Below, piece by piece: positions 42,407 through 50,428 of a stretch of 64,000 nucleotides of DNA (positions are counted from its first letter, which is position 1; every line of letters begins with the position of its first letter). The notes beneath the pieces were generated by a model that made no database searches, was not told where the DNA came from, and saw nothing but the letters and a program-made list of their open reading frames with translations. The stretch is from Bacillota bacterium (GTDB lineage: Bacteria > Bacillota > Clostridia > Lachnospirales > Lachnospiraceae). The DNA is taken from NCBI GenBank assembly GCA_023390555.1, contig JAEWCQ010000002.1, forward strand, positions 92,561 through 156,560. Direction: 5' to 3'. The position numbers were made by a program, and so were the translations under genes.

Positions 42407-43951
42407 GTGGATCAGGAGAAAGTAATCGTCATTGATTTTGGCGGTCAGTATAACCAGCTGGTTGCAAGACGTGTCAGAGAGTGCAATGTCTATTGTGAGA
42501 TTTATTCCTATAAAACGAATATAGAGCAGATTAAAGCAATGAATCCGAAGGGTATCATTCTCACCGGCGGACCAAACAGCTGCTACGAGGCAGATTCACC
42601 GACTTATACAAAAGAGCTGTTTGAACTTGGCATTCCGGTACTGGGACTTTGCTACGGCGCGCAGCTGATGATGCATGTGCTGGGCGGAAAGGTTGAAAAG
42701 GCACCGGTTCGTGAGTACGGCAAGACTGAGGTGATGGTGGACAACCATTCTCCTTTATTTACCGATGTATCGAGTACGACCATCTGCTGGATGAGTCATT
42801 TTGATTATATTTCAAAAACTGCACCGGGCTTTACCATCTGTGCACATACGGCAGATTGTCCGGTAGCAGCTGCCGAAAACATAGAGAAGAACTTATATGC
42901 AATTCAGTTTCATCCGGAAGTGCTTCATACACAGGAAGGTACCAAAATGCTTCACAATTTTGTCCGCGGCATCTGCGGCTGTGCCGGAACCTGGAGAATG
43001 GATGCCTTTGTCGAGAATTCCATCAAAGCAATCCGTGAGAAAGTCGGTACCGGCAAGGTGCTGTGCGCACTTTCCGGTGGTGTGGATTCCTCTGTTGCGG
43101 CAGTTATGCTTGCAAAAGCAATCGGCGATCAGCTGACCTGTGTATTCGTGGACCACGGCCTCCTTCGTAAAAATGAAGGTGACGAAGTGGAAGCGGTCTT
43201 CGGCCCGCAAGGACCATACAATTTGAACTTTATCCGTGTCAATGTACAGGAGCGTTTTTATGAAAAACTGGCCGGTGTGGAAGAACCGGAAAGCAAACGA
43301 AAAATAATCGGAGAAGAATTCATCCGTGTATTTGAAGAAGAGGCGCAGAAGATCGGAGCCGTGGATTTCCTCGTGCAGGGAACCATCTATCCGGACGTGG
43401 TTGAAAGTGGGCTTGGTGGTGAATCTGCAGTCATCAAATCTCACCACAACGTCGGCGGTCTTCCAGATTATGTGGATTTCAAAGAAATCATTGAACCGCT
43501 CCGCAATCTCTTTAAGGATGAAGTCCGCAAAGCAGGTCTGGAACTTGGTATTCCGGAATACCTTGTGTTCCGCCAGCCATTCCCTGGCCCTGGGCTTGGC
43601 ATTCGCATCATCGGTGAAGTGACAGCTGAGAAGGTGAAAATCGTGCAGGATGCAGATTTTATTTACCGTGAGGAAATCGCCAAAGCCGGCATTGACCGCG
43701 GCATCGGCCAGTATTTTGCAGCGCTGACCAATATGCGCTCCGTCGGTGTCATGGGTGACGAAAGAACGTATGACTATGCAGTTGCCTTAAGAGCAGTCAA
43801 CACGATTGACTTCATGACTGCGGAAGCAGCAGAGATTCCATTTGAAGTGCTCCAGAAGGTTATGAGCAGGATTATCAATGAGGTGAAAGGGGTTAACCGC
43901 GTCATGTATGATCTGACGAGTAAGCCACCTGGAACGATAGAGTTTGAGTAG
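42407..43951 (+). CDS. guaA: GMP synthase (glutamine-hydrolysing)
   Basis: The 514-residue enzyme makes GMP from XMP with glutamine and ATP. The N-terminal class I amidotransferase has GLCYGAQLMMH (nucleophile Cys) and QFHPEVLHT; the ATP-pyrophosphatase loop is ALSGGVDSSVAAVML; the C-terminal domain ends MYDLTSKPPGTIEFE. The start is GTG at 42407 after AGGAGGAAAG. The conserved 3' end of guaA is a known integration site for mobile elements in several bacteria, and a foreign island follows directly after its terminator. Confidence 0.97.
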   Translation: MDQEKVIVIDFGGQYNQLVARRVRECNVYCEIYSYKTNIEQIKAMNPKGIILTGGPNSCYEADSPTYTKELFELGIPVLGLCYGAQLMMHVLGGKVEKAPVREYGKTEVMVDNHSPLFTDVSSTTICWMSHFDYISKTAPGFTICAHTADCPVAAAENIEKNLYAIQFHPEVLHTQEGTKMLHNFVRGICGCAGTWRMDAFVENSIKAIREKVGTGKVLCALSGGVDSSVAAVMLAKAIGDQLTCVFVDHGLLRKNEGDEVEAVFGPQGPYNLNFIRVNVQERFYEKLAGVEEPESKRKIIGEEFIRVFEEEAQKIGAVDFLVQGTIYPDVVESGLGGESAVIKSHHNVGGLPDYVDFKEIIEPLRNLFKDEVRKAGLELGIPEYLVFRQPFPGPGLGIRIIGEVTAEKVKIVQDADFIYREEIAKAGIDRGIGQYFAALTNMRSVGVMGDERTYDYAVALRAVNTIDFMTAEAAEIPFEVLQKVMSRIINEVKGVNRVMYDLTSKPPGTIEFE

Positions 43952-43956
43952 AGAAC

Positions 43957-43999
43957 AAAGCCCCAAGAATGGCGTATTTACGCGGTTCTTGGGGCTTTT
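43957..43999 (+). terminator. guaA terminator
   Basis: AAAGCCCCAAGAA (43957-43969) pairs with TTCTTGGGGCTTTT (43986-43999), with additional GCGTA/TACGC pairing in the loop. Confidence 0.93.
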
Positions 44000-44004
44000 C
44001 TGTG

Positions 44005-44032
44005 GGGTGTGATACCTTTTTGATACCTAGAT
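44005..44032. other. candidate left attachment region of the mobile element
   Basis: Two copies of TGATACCT (44010-44017 and 44021-44028) lie 11 bases apart, just after the guaA terminator and exactly where base composition drops to A+T-rich. No second copy of the guaA end is visible in the window, so the right end and the core site cannot be defined. Confidence 0.4.
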
Positions 44033-44065
44033 TATTGATCGGTAATTGTATATTACGCCTGAATA

Positions 44066-45139
44066 TTAGTTAATAGATCCAGTTACATCAATAATTATAT
44101 TATCATCTGAATATGTTGAACGTGAATCTGTTAATTGATTGATTTTGATATTTTTTTCTAGAAGATATCGTTTGTTATAAAACACGTCTGCATATTCTAG
44201 AATTACATTCATTTGTGCAGTATCAAAAAAAGCTCCAATGATACCACCAATAGCAGGAATAGATTTACCCACTGCTTTTTTTGTGAGTTTTTTACCGATT
44301 TGTTCAAAGATTCCTTTAAATAGACTTTCTTCTAAGCCTTTTTGTCCGGTTTTTTCTAATGCCTTTTGTGCAGCTTTATTTGCTAGTGCTCGCATTTGAG
44401 TAATTAAAAGACTTAATCCTCCACGTGCAGCCATATCTGACCATGATTTTTTTGCGGTTTGCTTAATTGCAGTTAATTCGGTCATAAGCATAATCTTTCC
44501 TATGATATCAGTTATTTCATTAGAACCTTTGCTTTTGGGACTAAGTGCGTTCATAAAAACATCGCTTGCAATTATAAGTTCTGCAGAATCATTTTTGACG
44601 TCATATCCATAGTACATAGCAATTGATTGAACAGCACGATAATAAATAAAAGTGCTCAAAACAAGATTAAATGGAAGTCCGGCAAATCCAAAGGCTCCAG
44701 TTACACCGCCTTCAATGAGTGCTAACCCCAAATCTTTAGTTTTATATTTAGAGACTAATTTTGATATATCGTAAGAGCGAGCTAGGCAAACTTCGTTTAT
44801 ATTAGTAATGTTATTGTCCGGAGTTACGTTGTTTATTTTATTGACAATATATGATTCACTGATAGATGTTTTTGCTGCGGTTTTTTGAACAACATCAAAT
44901 CCTTCAGCAACAATTTTCATTGCTTGGGTGAAAAGTTGTTGTTCTGTTATGCTATTTTTGACGTTATTTCCAACTTCCTTTACTTTGTCAGGAATTAATT
45001 CATTAACTTTAGTTCCTAGTTTGTGAATTTTTGAGGGAGCGATTATTTTATTATATCGTTCAGTTAATTCGGATAATGCTTGGCTTTCTTTTTTATCAAT
45101 GATTGGTTGCGGTATTGCGTATAGTTCATCCTGCTTCAT
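44066..45139 (-). CDS. EcsC family protein
   Basis: The 357-residue protein has an EcsC domain: KDLGLALIEGGVTGAFGFAGLPFNLVLSTFIYYRAVQSIAMYYGYD (about 160-205) and a C-terminal glycine-rich stretch KSIPAIGGIIGAFFDTAQMNVILEYADVFYNKRYL. EcsC proteins are membrane-associated; their biochemistry is poorly known. The N-terminal 140 residues are helical and charged. AAGGAG is seven bases before the ATG. It is the last gene of a minus-strand cassette after an XRE repressor and a channel-like protein, 69 bases after the latter. Confidence 0.78.
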   Translation of the reverse strand: MKQDELYAIPQPIIDKKESQALSELTERYNKIIAPSKIHKLGTKVNELIPDKVKEVGNNVKNSITEQQLFTQAMKIVAEGFDVVQKTAAKTSISESYIVNKINNVTPDNNITNINEVCLARSYDISKLVSKYKTKDLGLALIEGGVTGAFGFAGLPFNLVLSTFIYYRAVQSIAMYYGYDVKNDSAELIIASDVFMNALSPKSKGSNEITDIIGKIMLMTELTAIKQTAKKSWSDMAARGGLSLLITQMRALANKAAQKALEKTGQKGLEESLFKGIFEQIGKKLTKKAVGKSIPAIGGIIGAFFDTAQMNVILEYADVFYNKRYLLEKNIKINQLTDSRSTYSDDNIIIDVTGSIN

Positions 45140-45208
45140 AGAATATCTCCTTGTTCAGTATTTTAATTGTTATATCTGTTAAAGGGTTTGTTATTTTCGT
45201 GCGTCTCA

Positions 45209-46582
45209 TTATTTTGTGTATTTTCGAAACAAAGTACCTGTGAAGAGAGTCATTAGTATTGCGCCTAATAGTAATTCTAATGACATTGCGATTTGACTAA
45301 ATTGTGTTGACGGAGATGCGCTTCCTTGACCGACAGAAATCATGGTAAAGAAACTATAGTAAAGGCTCTGAAAATAGTCCGTGAAAAGCGTAATGAACGA
45401 ATCCATATGTCCTGTAATACAGTATTTTATTTCTGAAGAATTGGTAGAGGGAGAAAATCCTGTAAATAAATATACAAAGCTAAAAATAAATATCAGTATT
45501 CCCATACTTACTAAAGCTCTAAAAGGCTTTTCTCCATATCCAATAATAAATTCAGAAATAAATCCAGTAAACCGTGACCATTTTGTTAAACTTCGTGTTT
45601 CAGATTTTTTTCTTTGATAATAGAAGTTTGCGTAATTATTATGCTCTTCTCGTATATGGTTGGTTGTCCAAATTTGTTCGATAGCAAATAGTGTATCAGC
45701 TACTTCTTTATGCTTAACAGACATCCATATTTTGTATTTTGACCATTCCTCAAGCGTTATGTTAGTTTTATCATAATATGAAAAAGCGGTAACAGCACAT
45801 TTTGCGTCAACATGAAATTGTTCAACAGGTCCAATAAATGAGATATCAAAAGATTTTGATGGAGAATAAAAACTTGTATTATTTAAAGTAGTTATTCCTG
45901 AGAAAATAACTTTATTAAAACTGATTCTGTGAAATAAGGAATTACATAAACTTGTATCAATGAAATTAATATGATCTAGATTTCCCACACTAAAAAAAGT
46001 GTTATTGATAGCACAATTTTCAAAGGTTACATTAAAAAAATCACAAGAACTGAATCCTTGAATATAGTTTGGAGCAAATCCTATAAAATCTTTTTTGGAA
46101 ATTATGTTTTTAAAACAGCAATTTCTAAAAGAACAATTATGAAAACAAATTTGTTCCAATTGGAATGAATCAAAAAGAATATTATTAAATTCTATGCCTT
46201 CATAATATGTGTGAGGAGCTATTTTTACAATTCGAATGGGCGGTTCTTTTGGAAAAAACCTTTCTGAATTGCTGAATTTGTAATTAAATTGTTTACTCGA
46301 AAACATTTGAAAATATTGATATGGTTTTTTAACGTATTTAAATAAATCTTTATGGTAAAACTCGTAATGTTCTGAATGAATTTTATATTCAGTATTGTAA
46401 CAAATTTGTGTGTAGTCCTTATTTCCTTTAAACTGTTCATAGAAGTAACCCTTTGGTTCTTCTTTTCTATGAAGATATTTAAATTGTAGATATAGAATCC
46501 ATACTTTTAGGATGTAAGTAAATTCGTGAAAAAATATTTTTATTCTTAGTAGTGATCTGTTTTGAGAGGAAGTTTTACTCAT
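45209..46582 (-). CDS. pentapeptide-repeat protein with C-terminal ion-channel domain
   Basis: The 457-residue protein has an N-terminal hydrophobic/basic stretch, a pentapeptide-repeat-like beta helix (about 115-270; phrases such as FHNCSFRNCCFKN and FFNVTFENCAINN), a linker and a two-helix pore module at the C-terminus (about 345-450). The pore-loop reads SFFTMISVGQGSAS, which sits where potassium channels have TVGYG, so the filter is altered. It starts at 46582 and overlaps the XRE gene stop by eight bases, so it is translationally coupled. The likely site is the cytoplasmic membrane; the gating signal is unknown. Confidence 0.7.
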   Translation of the reverse strand: MSKTSSQNRSLLRIKIFFHEFTYILKVWILYLQFKYLHRKEEPKGYFYEQFKGNKDYTQICYNTEYKIHSEHYEFYHKDLFKYVKKPYQYFQMFSSKQFNYKFSNSERFFPKEPPIRIVKIAPHTYYEGIEFNNILFDSFQLEQICFHNCSFRNCCFKNIISKKDFIGFAPNYIQGFSSCDFFNVTFENCAINNTFFSVGNLDHINFIDTSLCNSLFHRISFNKVIFSGITTLNNTSFYSPSKSFDISFIGPVEQFHVDAKCAVTAFSYYDKTNITLEEWSKYKIWMSVKHKEVADTLFAIEQIWTTNHIREEHNNYANFYYQRKKSETRSLTKWSRFTGFISEFIIGYGEKPFRALVSMGILIFIFSFVYLFTGFSPSTNSSEIKYCITGHMDSFITLFTDYFQSLYYSFFTMISVGQGSASPSTQFSQIAMSLELLLGAILMTLFTGTLFRKYTK

Positions 46583-47132
46583 TTCTCCATCCCTTCTTTG
46601 CTTCAAACTTCCCACAATCATCACAAGTATCAGGCCAATTCAATTTCCATTCCAAATACTCATCTTCAGTTATTCCTTTCTTCGCCAGCTCCTGCTTTCG
46701 AATCATCCATTCCCTCATGAATTCATCAACCAATCCATAATTAAACCACATACCAACTGGCGGTTCATCTGGCCAGTAATCATCATTGTCATCATATTGG
46801 GCTACCGCCTTTGTGGTGGCTTTTTCTTTTTTATTACTACGGATAAGAGAGAAGAGATTGATTGCGCCACGATTGTCTTCGTCCAGCCAGAAGAAAGTTT
46901 GCATAATATCTTCTGCACTTCCTGGAACTTCACTGACAAAGTTCAGGGGATTGATATCCATAGCCTTTGCCATATCTATAAGCATGTCTTTTTGAGGAAC
47001 TCTGTAATCGCATTCGTATTGTGCAATACGATTTGCAGCTCCCTTTTCCTCTAAACCAACAGCAACTCCAAGTTCCTGCTGGGTCATTTTTCTGAGTTTT
47101 CGTACAAATTTTATTTTTTTACCAATGGTCAT
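46575..47132 (-). CDS. XRE family repressor
   Basis: The 185-residue protein has an N-terminal XRE HTH (IGKKIKFVRKLRKMTQQELGVAVGLEEKGAANRIAQYECDYRVPQ) and a C-terminal domain with a CDDCGKF Cys pair near the end. AAAGGAGG is seven bases upstream. Its promoter on the minus strand is near 47184-47211. The three TTCGCC-type operators in the adjoining region fit this repressor, giving it control over both itself and the rightward integrase/mobilisation promoter, as in a lysogeny switch. Confidence 0.88.
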   Translation of the reverse strand: MTIGKKIKFVRKLRKMTQQELGVAVGLEEKGAANRIAQYECDYRVPQKDMLIDMAKAMDINPLNFVSEVPGSAEDIMQTFFWLDEDNRGAINLFSLIRSNKKEKATTKAVAQYDDNDDYWPDEPPVGMWFNYGLVDEFMREWMIRKQELAKKGITEDEYLEWKLNWPDTCDDCGKFEAKKGWRNE

Positions 47133-47183
47133 AGTCTGCCTCCTTTACTGGAAATCAAATAAAAATGAAACCTTATAGGACTT

Positions 47184-47211
47184 ATTATATCTGATAAATG
47201 AGATACAGTAA
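47184..47211 (-). promoter_or_regulatory. minus-strand promoter of the XRE cassette
   Basis: Read on the minus strand: TTACTG (47211-47206), 16-base spacer, TATAAT (47189-47184). Operator O1 lies immediately upstream of its -35. Confidence 0.55.
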
Positions 47212-47220
47212 ATAAAAATA

Positions 47221-47236
47221 TTCGCCTAGAGGCGAA
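47221..47236. promoter_or_regulatory. operator O1 of the XRE repressor
   Basis: TTCGCCTAGAGGCGAA is a perfect 6-base inverted repeat with a 4-base centre, between the two divergent promoters. Confidence 0.75.
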
Positions 47237-47243
47237 AACAATA

Positions 47244-47272
47244 TTGACATTCGCTATCAGGCGAATTATAAT
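47244..47272 (+). promoter_or_regulatory. rightward promoter of the integration/mobilisation module
   Basis: TTGACA (47244-47249), 17-base spacer, TATAAT (47267-47272): a full-consensus promoter. Operator O2 fills the spacer, so the bound repressor would directly exclude RNA polymerase. Confidence 0.85.
47250..47265. promoter_or_regulatory. operator O2 of the XRE repressor
   Basis: TTCGCTATCAGGCGAA, one mismatch from O1 symmetry, placed between the -35 and -10 of the rightward promoter. Confidence 0.75.
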
Positions 47273-47290
47273 AGGTATCACAATAGGACA

Positions 47291-47306
47291 TTCGCCATGA
47301 AGCGAA
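47291..47306. promoter_or_regulatory. operator O3 of the XRE repressor
   Basis: TTCGCCATGAAGCGAA lies 18 bases after the rightward -10 box, within the start of the transcript. Confidence 0.7.
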
Positions 47307-47335
47307 TACTAATACAACTGAATGAGCGGTACCAT

Positions 47336-47455
47336 ATGTTAACAGACATTTGCCAAGACCTTCTGATAAGGAAGCGAGCGATGATGACACTCCCAGAACT
47401 GGCGGGAATATCTCAAACAAGAGCAGGCCCGGGGCGCATAGCCGAGGTTGATTGA
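47336..47455 (+). CDS. possible 39-residue Cro-like or remnant peptide
   Basis: The ATG at 47336 opens 39 codons, MLTDICQDLLIRKRAMMTLP continued by ELAGISQTRAG, reminiscent of the first helices of an XRE HTH. It is the first frame after the rightward promoter, where a cro gene would sit. The ribosome binding site (GAGCGG) is weak and the HTH is incomplete, so it may be a remnant or non-coding. Confidence 0.3.
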   Translation: MLTDICQDLLIRKRAMMTLPELAGISQTRAGPGRIAEVD

Positions 47456-47491
47456 AATATCAACAACATATGAATACACAGAACGCCAACG

Positions 47492-47590
47492 ATTTTCCAA
47501 ACAGGAAAACCGTAGCTATAACGTGAGTTATAGCACCTGTTCTTGCTGCAATAGTCCAAACAATAGTTGAGCGGCCGGGGTGGTTCCCCA
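47492..47590 (+). ncRNA. structured leader before the excisionase gene
   Basis: Three hairpins follow one another: TTTTCC...GGAAAA (47493-47509), an 8-base perfect stem GCTATAAC-GTGA-GTTATAGC closed by a GNRA-type loop (47515-47534), and GGGG-TGGTT-CCCC (47577-47589). They lie on the transcript from the rightward promoter, between 47272 and the gene at 47629. An RNA regulator or the attP arm region of the element are both possible. The stretch 47133-47628 holds no other clear gene. Confidence 0.4.
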
Positions 47591-47628
47591 GGTCCCTAGT
47601 TAAATTTTTATACAAAGGAGGTGGACGG

Positions 47629-47817
47629 ATGGAAGGAGCAATTTATATTACAGCAGCAGAGATGGCAGAAATGCTTGGCATTTCAAAACCATATGCGTAT
47701 AAGCTCATCAAACAGATGAATGAAGAGCTTGACGCAAAAGGTTTTATTACCATTCCTGGCAAAGTAGCAATTAAGTATTTTGAAGAGAAATTTTACGGAG
47801 TAACAGTGACAGCGTAA
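47629..47817 (+). CDS. excisionase-like HTH protein
   Basis: The 62-residue protein has a MerR-like winged HTH of the HTH_17/excisionase type: YITAAEMAEMLGISKPYAYKLIKQMNEELDAKGF. Small proteins of this sort next to a tyrosine integrase direct excision. AAAGGAGGTGG is just upstream, and the integrase starts 15 bases after its stop. Confidence 0.82.
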   Translation: MEGAIYITAAEMAEMLGISKPYAYKLIKQMNEELDAKGFITIPGKVAIKYFEEKFYGVTVTA

Positions 47818-47832
47818 CGAAAGGAGAAATTG

Positions 47833-48927
47833 ATGGCAGCATATAAAGATGAGGAGCGAGGCACATGGTATGTCTCGTTCCATTATTATGACTGGACTGG
47901 CAAGAATAAGCGCAAATTGAAGCGTGGCTTCAAAACCAGAAGAGAAGCACTAGAGTGGGAACAGCATTTTCGTATGAAGGAAGAGGCTAATTTGGAAATG
48001 ACTTTTGATGACTTTGTAGAAGCCTATACAAGAGATATGAAGCCAAAATTAAAGGAAAATACTTGGAACACGAAAGAAGCGGTTGTTAACAGCAAGATAC
48101 TCCCTTATTTTAAGGACAAGAAAATGAAGGATATCAAACCGACAGATATTATTCAGTGGCAGAATCAGATGATTAAGCTTAAGAATCCGCAGGGAGCATT
48201 ATTTAAGCCTACGTACCTGAAAACTATTCAATCGGAGCTGAGCGCATTATTTAATCATGCAGTACGATTTTATGAATTGAAAGAGAATCCAGTGGTGAAA
48301 GCTGGACCATTGGGAAAAGGGAAAGCAGACGAAATGCTCTTTTGGACAAAGGAAGAGTATTTGAAATTTATCGAGCAGGTAAAGGACAAGCCAGTTTCCT
48401 ATTATGCATTTCAGATTCTCTATTGGTGCGGTCTTCGAATGGGAGAATTACTGGCACTAACACCAGCAGATATTGATATTCCAAAGAGTATGATTCATAT
48501 CACAAAATCTTATCAGCGAATCAGGGGTAAGGATGTTATTACAGATCCAAAGACTCCAAAGAGTAAACGAGATGTAGTGATTCCTGATTTCTTGCGTGAT
48601 GAACTACAGGATTATATGAGTCGATTGTATGGAATTACCAAGAAAGACAGATTGTTTCATATTACAAAAACATATTTGCATCATGAGATGGATCGTGGGG
48701 CTAAGAAAGCAGGAGTGCAGAGAATCAGAATCCATGACCTACGCCACAGCCATGTATCTCTTCTAATCAATATGGGATTTACAGCGGTAGCTATTGGTTC
48801 CAGAGTCGGTCATGAAAGTTCGGATATAACTTTCCGCTATGCACACATGTTTCCAAGTGAGCAGAAGCAGATGGCAACCATGTTAAATGATGCATTTGTG
48901 ATTACAGATAAGGAAGGTGATGAATAA
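47833..48927 (+). CDS. tyrosine site-specific recombinase (integrase)
   Basis: The 364-residue integrase has an AP2-like N-terminal arm-binding domain (AYKDEERGTWYVSFHYYDWTGK), a core-binding SAM-like region (about 65-165) and the catalytic domain with Arg in YWCGLRMGELLAL, HDLRHSHVSLL (His-x-x-Arg), His in VGHESSDITFRY and the nucleophile Tyr in FRYAHMF. It would integrate and excise the element. ATG 47833 follows AAGGAG by six bases. It is not at the element end; 3.8 kb of cassette separates it from guaA. Confidence 0.95.
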   Translation: MAAYKDEERGTWYVSFHYYDWTGKNKRKLKRGFKTRREALEWEQHFRMKEEANLEMTFDDFVEAYTRDMKPKLKENTWNTKEAVVNSKILPYFKDKKMKDIKPTDIIQWQNQMIKLKNPQGALFKPTYLKTIQSELSALFNHAVRFYELKENPVVKAGPLGKGKADEMLFWTKEEYLKFIEQVKDKPVSYYAFQILYWCGLRMGELLALTPADIDIPKSMIHITKSYQRIRGKDVITDPKTPKSKRDVVIPDFLRDELQDYMSRLYGITKKDRLFHITKTYLHHEMDRGAKKAGVQRIRIHDLRHSHVSLLINMGFTAVAIGSRVGHESSDITFRYAHMFPSEQKQMATMLNDAFVITDKEGDE

Positions 48928-49322
48928 TGCCCGGAGTTCATAAGAATCCAACGATTAGCTTTCGTATTTCCGATTATGAAAGAAGAGAAATTGAAGCAAA
49001 GATTAAGGCAAGTGGAATGTTGAAAAAAGATTATTTTATTCGTTCCTGTATTTATAACCATGTGTGTGTTGTTGGTAAGAAAGAGACGGTATATGTGCTG
49101 GTAGAAGAGTTGCATAAAATGCAACAAAATCTTCATCAGTTGCATGAACAGATTTTATCAGAAGATATTCAAATAACCAGTGAAGAAATGCAGGAATTAA
49201 AGCTTGATTACGAATATATGCTAAAAGCCCTTCTGTGGATGCTTGAAGGTGCACGATATTTGTGGGAAGGAAAAAGTACAGCAGGGAAGGAGAGTGATAA
49301 TTGTGGAGGAAGCAAAAGTTGA
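48927..49322 (+). CDS. ribbon-helix-helix mobilisation-type protein
   Basis: The 131-residue protein starts with TISFRISDYERREIEAKIKASGMLKKDYFIRSCI, a ribbon-helix-helix pattern as in MobC-like relaxosome accessory proteins, then a coiled-coil-like region with Glu, Leu and Gln. Its ATG overlaps the integrase stop by one base and its tail overlaps the next gene by 20 bases, so all three are coupled. It may bind element DNA during transfer or control. Confidence 0.7.
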   Translation: MPGVHKNPTISFRISDYERREIEAKIKASGMLKKDYFIRSCIYNHVCVVGKKETVYVLVEELHKMQQNLHQLHEQILSEDIQITSEEMQELKLDYEYMLKALLWMLEGARYLWEGKSTAGKESDNCGGSKS

Positions 49323-50289
49323 ACTAAAGATGATTAATATGGCAGATGTTCAAGCGAGTTCCATCGATTGGCTTTGGTATCCGTTTATTCCATATGGAAA
49401 ACTTACCATCATTCAGGGTGATCCTGGAGATGGTAAGAGTACGTTGGTTTTGAACATAGCTGCGAAGTTATCAAAGGGAGAAGGTCTTGATGATGAAATG
49501 AAGTCTACGGAGCCAATAAATGTAATTTATCAAACCGCGGAAGATGGTTTGGCCGACACTGTAAAGCCTAGACTGGAACTTGCGGGAGCTGATTGTAGTC
49601 GGATTTCTATTATAGATGAAAGTGAAAAATCAGTATCTATGATAGATGAGCGATTAGAGGAAGCAATATTGAAGCAACAAGCAAAACTTCTAATCTTAGA
49701 TCCAATTCAGGCATATCTAGGTGGTGGTACGGATATGAACCGTGCCAATGAAGCTCGTGATATGACAAAAAAGCTTGGAGCATTAGCAGAGAAAACGGGA
49801 TGTGCCATTGTTCTTATCTGTCATATGAATAAAGGTGGTGGAGCAAAAGCTGCATATCGTGGTATGGGTTCTATAGATTTCTTTGCAGTTGCAAGAAGCG
49901 TGATTCTAGTCGGGCGAATTGAAGGGCAGGAACAAATGAGGGCAGTGATTCAGATTAAGAATAACTTAGCTGCATTTGGACATGCAAAAGCATTTGCCTT
50001 AGAGGAAGAAGGTTTTTGCTGGATAGGTGATTATGATATTACTGCGGATGAAGTTCTTGGTGGTATTGTTCCAAAAGCAAATAAATTGGAGCAGGCAAAG
50101 CAGTTATTGAAAGATTTGAGCGCAGACAAAACCATGATGCCAAGTAGTGAAATTATGGATTTTGCCTCAGGTGAAGGAATTTCCAAGAGGACGTTGGAAA
50201 GTGCCAAGAAGGAATTAGGAATCAAAGCAAAGAGAATTAACAATACCTGGTATTGGGATTTGAAGCATGAGAATTCAAATGAGTTTTGA
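49303..50289 (+). CDS. RepA-like AAA ATPase (AAA_25)
   Basis: The 328-residue ATPase has Walker A IIQGDPGDGKSTLVLNIA (about 37-54), Walker B LLILDPIQAYLGGG and an RNA/DNA helicase-like Gln-His region (IVLICHMNKGGG). This is the RepA/RecA-like group of plasmid and phage replicative helicases, and the C-terminal 60 residues look like a winged HTH (SEIMDFASGEGISKRTLESAKKELGIK). It could help the element replicate after excision. The start is GTG 49303 with AAGGAG ten bases upstream. Confidence 0.85.
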   Translation: MEEAKVELKMINMADVQASSIDWLWYPFIPYGKLTIIQGDPGDGKSTLVLNIAAKLSKGEGLDDEMKSTEPINVIYQTAEDGLADTVKPRLELAGADCSRISIIDESEKSVSMIDERLEEAILKQQAKLLILDPIQAYLGGGTDMNRANEARDMTKKLGALAEKTGCAIVLICHMNKGGGAKAAYRGMGSIDFFAVARSVILVGRIEGQEQMRAVIQIKNNLAAFGHAKAFALEEEGFCWIGDYDITADEVLGGIVPKANKLEQAKQLLKDLSADKTMMPSSEIMDFASGEGISKRTLESAKKELGIKAKRINNTWYWDLKHENSNEF

Positions 50290-50428
50290 TAGTAAGGGCG
50301 CAACATTGCAAAGTATCAGAATTTACGGTCTTAAAATTGCGGTGTTACGCATGATTGCAAGGTTGCAAACACCATAGGCTTTGCGGTGTTGCGGTCTTGC
50401 AGAATAAAAAAGAAAGGACGTATGTGTC
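50290..50428 (+). repeat. short direct and inverted repeats between the ATPase and TnpV-like genes
   Basis: TTGCGGTGTTACG (50337-50349) and TTGCGGTGTTGCG (50381-50393) are near-identical direct repeats 44 bases apart; several TTGCAA words and an AACACC/GGTGTT stem lie between them. Iterons, a leader RNA or a remnant are all possible. Confidence 0.4.
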
